Shown: in pieces, positions 61,884 to 64,000 of the stretch
Position numbering within the stretch: the stretch's first letter is position 1
Layout: each line of letters opens with the position of its first letter
Assembly: GCA_964345555.1 (NCBI GenBank)
Contig: CAYFRD010000004.1
Coordinates: 1 to 64,000, forward strand
Length of the DNA stretch: 64,000 nt
Source of the DNA: Peptoniphilus_E sp964345555
Lineage (GTDB): Bacteria > Bacillota > Clostridia > Tissierellales > Peptoniphilaceae
Reading direction: 5' to 3'
The notes under the pieces: model-generated
What the model was told of the DNA's origin: nothing
Databases searched by the model: none
Seen by the model: only the letters and a program-made list of their open reading frames with translations
Position numbers and translations under genes: made by a program

Positions 61884-62192
61884 ATGAAAATAAACAGCAA
61901 AACAACCATCGCACTGGCAGGATTGTTAATATTCGCTCTGGCATCTCCAGCACTGGCAAAGGGGTATCAATCAAGAACAAATAACTCACAAAACACCACC
62001 TGCACAGAAGAACAAAGAGCTGTAAACCAAACAAAAAGAGACGCAAGAAGAGCAGAAAACAGATCCAATTGTGCAAACAAGGAAACCTGTACCCTAACAG
62101 AAGAACAAAGAGCACAAAAACAAGCAGAAAACAGGGCCAACCGCCCCGGAATGAAAAATCGCAAAGGAAATTCCAATAGTAGAACCAATTGA
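61884..62192 (+). CDS. Small secreted Cys-containing LTxxQ-type protein, candidate SigI target
   Basis: A 102-residue protein with a signal peptide (1-25, ...ASPALA) and a hydrophilic, Arg/Asn/Gln-rich mature part. It has two imperfect repeats with TEEQRA (41-46 and 72-77), the second preceded by Leu to give an LTEEQ motif as in Spy/CpxP-like chaperones, and three cysteines (40, 63, 69). The function is unknown; an envelope-stress chaperone-like role is speculation. The ATG at 61884 follows AAAGGAGG. Expression is probably from its own SigI-type promoter. Confidence 0.75.
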   Translation: MKINSKTTIALAGLLIFALASPALAKGYQSRTNNSQNTTCTEEQRAVNQTKRDARRAENRSNCANKETCTLTEEQRAQKQAENRANRPGMKNRKGNSNSRTN

Positions 62193-62275
62193 ACTTCGGA
62201 AATTTATATGATTGAATAACATATTAAAAAAACATCCTTCTTTCATAAATAGCTATTCTTAATTGTATTTTAAAT

Positions 62276-62309
62276 CAAAAAATGGACAGATTTAATATTC
62301 TGTCCATTT
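62276..62309 (-). terminator. Terminator of the TRAP operon (possibly bidirectional)
   Basis: AAATGGACAG/CTGTCCATTT 10-bp stem (10-nt loop) with TTTTTT on the minus strand, 14 bp after dctM. On the plus strand a T-run also follows, so it may terminate the small-protein transcript too. Confidence 0.85.
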
Positions 62310-62322
62310 AAATTTTTAAATT

Positions 62323-63612
62323 CTAGAAACTAAACCCTACAAGCCTCGGAAGCCACAGAATTATTCCCGGGAAATATGCAAATACAAAAAGCACCAGTAT
62401 TTCAACTATTAAGAAAGGTAAAGTCCCCTTGACTACATCCACAAACTTCAATCCTGAAACAGAAACTGCAGTAAATAGATTATATCCGAAGGGAGGAGTA
62501 ACAAATCCAACTACTAAGCATATACAGAATAGCATACCTATATGTAATTCATTACATCCCAATGCTATACCTACGGGAATAAGTATAGGTGCAAGTATTA
62601 AAGTTGCAGCTATGTTGTCCATTAGACAACCTACTACTAACAGTATCACAACTAATGCAAATAGGTATACGTTCTTGCTTCCTCCGACCATTTGTATAAA
62701 GCCTTCAGAGATTACTACTCCTACTTGAGATTTCGCAACAGCCCATGAAAATAGAGATGCTGCTGCGATAATAAAGTTTACCATGGTAGATGTCTTTAGA
62801 GATCTTATTAATATTCCGGGTAAATTTTTAATTTTCAACTCACCTAGAGCAAATCCTAAAATCAATGCATAGACTATACCAACTGCTGCAGATTCAGTCG
62901 GAGTAAATATCCCACCATAGATTCCTCCAAGAATAAGTATGGGTAATCCTAATGCGCCTAAAGCTTTCCAAAACATTTTAAGAGAATATACTAAGTCAAA
63001 TTTAATTTCCTCAGCATGTTTTATTACTTCAGGATTTTTAAATGCAAAGATTACGTTCACTATTGAGAGTATCAAAGCTATTACAAGTCCCGGAACAACA
63101 CCTGCAATGAACATCGCCGGTATGGATAAATTCATTGTAACTCCATATATGATCATTGGAATACTGGGCGGAATTATAGGCCCTAATGCACCTGCTGCCG
63201 CTACAAGTCCGGCACTTGTAGATCTTGAATATCCTGACTTAAGCATGGAAGGTATCATTATTGAGCCTATTGCTGCAACTGTTGCCGGCCCTGACCCTGT
63301 AAGTGCCGCAAAAATTGCACAGCTGAATACCGTAACTATTCCAAGTCCCCCCGGAAGCCATCCCAGTACGCTTTTCGCCCAATCTGTAAGTCTTTTTGAA
63401 ATTCCTCCTGAATCCATCAACTCTCCTACTAATATAAAAAGCGGAACAGCCAACAGTGTAAAGGAGTTTAATCCGAAAATTAAACGTTGTGCTAAAATAA
63501 GCGGGCTTGATCCTGTGCTAAAAACATAAACCATTCCTGATGAAATTATTCCAAAAGCTACAGGAACCCCTATAAGCATAAGTCCAAATAGAACAATAAA
63601 AACAATTGTCAT
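62323..63612 (-). CDS. dctM: TRAP transporter large permease (DctM family)
   Basis: A 429-residue membrane protein with about 11-12 helices. Signatures are IFAALTGSGPATVAAIGSIMIPSML, GALGPIIPPSIPMIIYGVTMNLSIPAMFIAGVVPG and DNIAATLILAPILIPVGIALG. It drives Na+-coupled uptake of an organic acid delivered by a DctP binding protein. Its ATG overlaps the small-permease stop by 4 nt. The substrate is unknown because dctP lies outside the window. Confidence 0.95.
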   Translation of the reverse strand: MTIVFIVLFGLMLIGVPVAFGIISSGMVYVFSTGSSPLILAQRLIFGLNSFTLLAVPLFILVGELMDSGGISKRLTDWAKSVLGWLPGGLGIVTVFSCAIFAALTGSGPATVAAIGSIMIPSMLKSGYSRSTSAGLVAAAGALGPIIPPSIPMIIYGVTMNLSIPAMFIAGVVPGLVIALILSIVNVIFAFKNPEVIKHAEEIKFDLVYSLKMFWKALGALGLPILILGGIYGGIFTPTESAAVGIVYALILGFALGELKIKNLPGILIRSLKTSTMVNFIIAAASLFSWAVAKSQVGVVISEGFIQMVGGSKNVYLFALVVILLVVGCLMDNIAATLILAPILIPVGIALGCNELHIGMLFCICLVVGFVTPPFGYNLFTAVSVSGLKFVDVVKGTLPFLIVEILVLFVFAYFPGIILWLPRLVGFSF

Positions 63613-64000
63613 GCAGTTTCACCCTCCATTTCTTCATCTTTATTAAAAAGAAGGAGGATTTGAACTATCGCCTGAATAATTACTAAAATTCCTCCCACAG
63701 CAACGGAAATATTGATAATCCACATGGGTATTCCCAATGCTGTACTTAAGTTTGCCTTTGAGCTTTGTGCTAATAAAAAACCAGTATATGCCATGAATGC
63801 ACCATTTAATAATATGACAATTTCAATGATTAATTCTAAAAACTTTTTAGCATTTCCCTTAAGAGAATCAAGTATAACAGTTACGGTAGCATGTCCTTTA
63901 GTTTCTATTAACAAAGATGTTCCTATCATGTGCATCCAAATAAAACAATATCTTGCCAACTCTTCAGTCCAAGACAAGGAGTTGTTCAAAATAAATCTGA
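63609..64000 (-). CDS. dctQ: TRAP transporter small permease (DctQ family), 5' end outside window
   Basis: The visible part has about 130 codons and runs off the window end: beyond the TTG at 63989 the frame stays open as RFILNNSLSWTEELARY, the normal internal DctQ motif. The beginning of the protein is therefore missing. The rest (WMHMIGTSLLIETKGHATV, then two helices) fits DctQ. Overlap with dctM (ATGA) shows one operon. Confidence 0.92.
   Translation of the reverse strand, partial: RFILNNSLSWTEELARYCFIWMHMIGTSLLIETKGHATVTVILDSLKGNAKKFLELIIEIVILLNGAFMAYTGFLLAQSSKANLSTALGIPMWIINISVAVGGILVIIQAIVQILLLFNKDEEMEGETA

Noticed and set aside
1..64000. CRISPR array
   Set aside because: No series of regularly spaced identical repeats was seen; the only periodic DNA is the Ala/Pro/Gln linker of gcdC (about 54020-54140).
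1..64000. Prophage or restriction-modification island
   Set aside because: No integrase, capsid, terminase, methylase or restriction gene is present; apart from the IS edge the genes are metabolic or housekeeping.

Overview
The window looks like a chromosomal segment of a low-GC, strictly anaerobic, amino-acid-fermenting Firmicute, most likely Tissierellia/Peptoniphilaceae or a close clostridial relative. The evidence is Gram-positive regulation (SAM-I riboswitch, serine T-box, SigI/RsgI pair, RapZ/YvcK, OmpR-type two-component system) together with an almost complete 2-hydroxyglutarate route of glutamate fermentation, butyrate-forming enzymes and an [FeFe]-hydrogenase-like protein. The taxonomic call is inference; no rRNA or ribosomal protein gene is present.

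Layout. 1-50: last codons of an IS30-type transposase. 133-7332: tmRNA, VanZ-like and HAD proteins, tRNA-Pro, hibernation factor HPF, a DnaA-box-like cluster, an ArAE-type membrane protein with an unknown 562-residue partner, and a two-component system. 7390-20015: housekeeping genes (YihY/BrkB, ComF, RecD2, riboswitch-controlled metK, an AEC carrier, T-box-controlled serS, trxB, and the operon murB-rapZ-yvcK-fni). 20107-24054: plus-strand accessory genes (FG-GAP-like protein, DUF3160 lipoprotein, membrane-anchored HTH protein, macrodomain protein).

24184-34570 is the acyl-CoA region on the minus strand. thl-crt-hbd is one unit. The second is bcd, then a YjiH-type membrane protein, a class III CoA-transferase and a second acyl-CoA dehydrogenase, then etfB-etfA. 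The three inserted genes suggest an additional acyl-CoA pathway of unknown substrate that shares the Etf pool with butyryl-CoA dehydrogenase. 34840-39461 holds a TagO/WecA-WecB polymer-initiation pair with upp and a Sua5-type gene, and a BspA-like leucine-rich protein. 39525-45216 is a RpiR-linked cluster (dipeptide epimerase, beta-lactamase-fold hydrolase, permease, M20 hydrolase), probably for dipeptide or muropeptide salvage.

45485-54592 encodes glutaconyl-CoA decarboxylase (gcdD,C,B,A), glutaconate CoA-transferase (gctA,B) and 2-hydroxyglutaryl-CoA dehydratase with its activator (hgdC,A,B). Together these convert 2-hydroxyglutarate to crotonyl-CoA while pumping Na+. The crotonyl-CoA feeds bcd/etf, and the thl-crt-hbd branch. 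2-hydroxyglutarate dehydrogenase and glutamate dehydrogenase are not in the window. 55113-59027 has a DUF1002 protein, the hydrogenase-like protein and a ClC channel. 59199-62192 (plus strand) has a lipoprotein and then sigI-rsgI and a small secreted Cys-containing LTxxQ protein. sigI and the small-protein gene share a SigI-like promoter motif. The window ends inside a TRAP transporter operon.

The most distinctive candidates are the SigI/RsgI/small secreted protein module (with an RsgI that lacks the usual Asn-Pro cleavage motif), the CoA-transferase/YjiH/dehydrogenase insertion in the bcd-etf operon, the DnaA-box cluster between hpf and the ArAE gene, and several long perfect hairpins.
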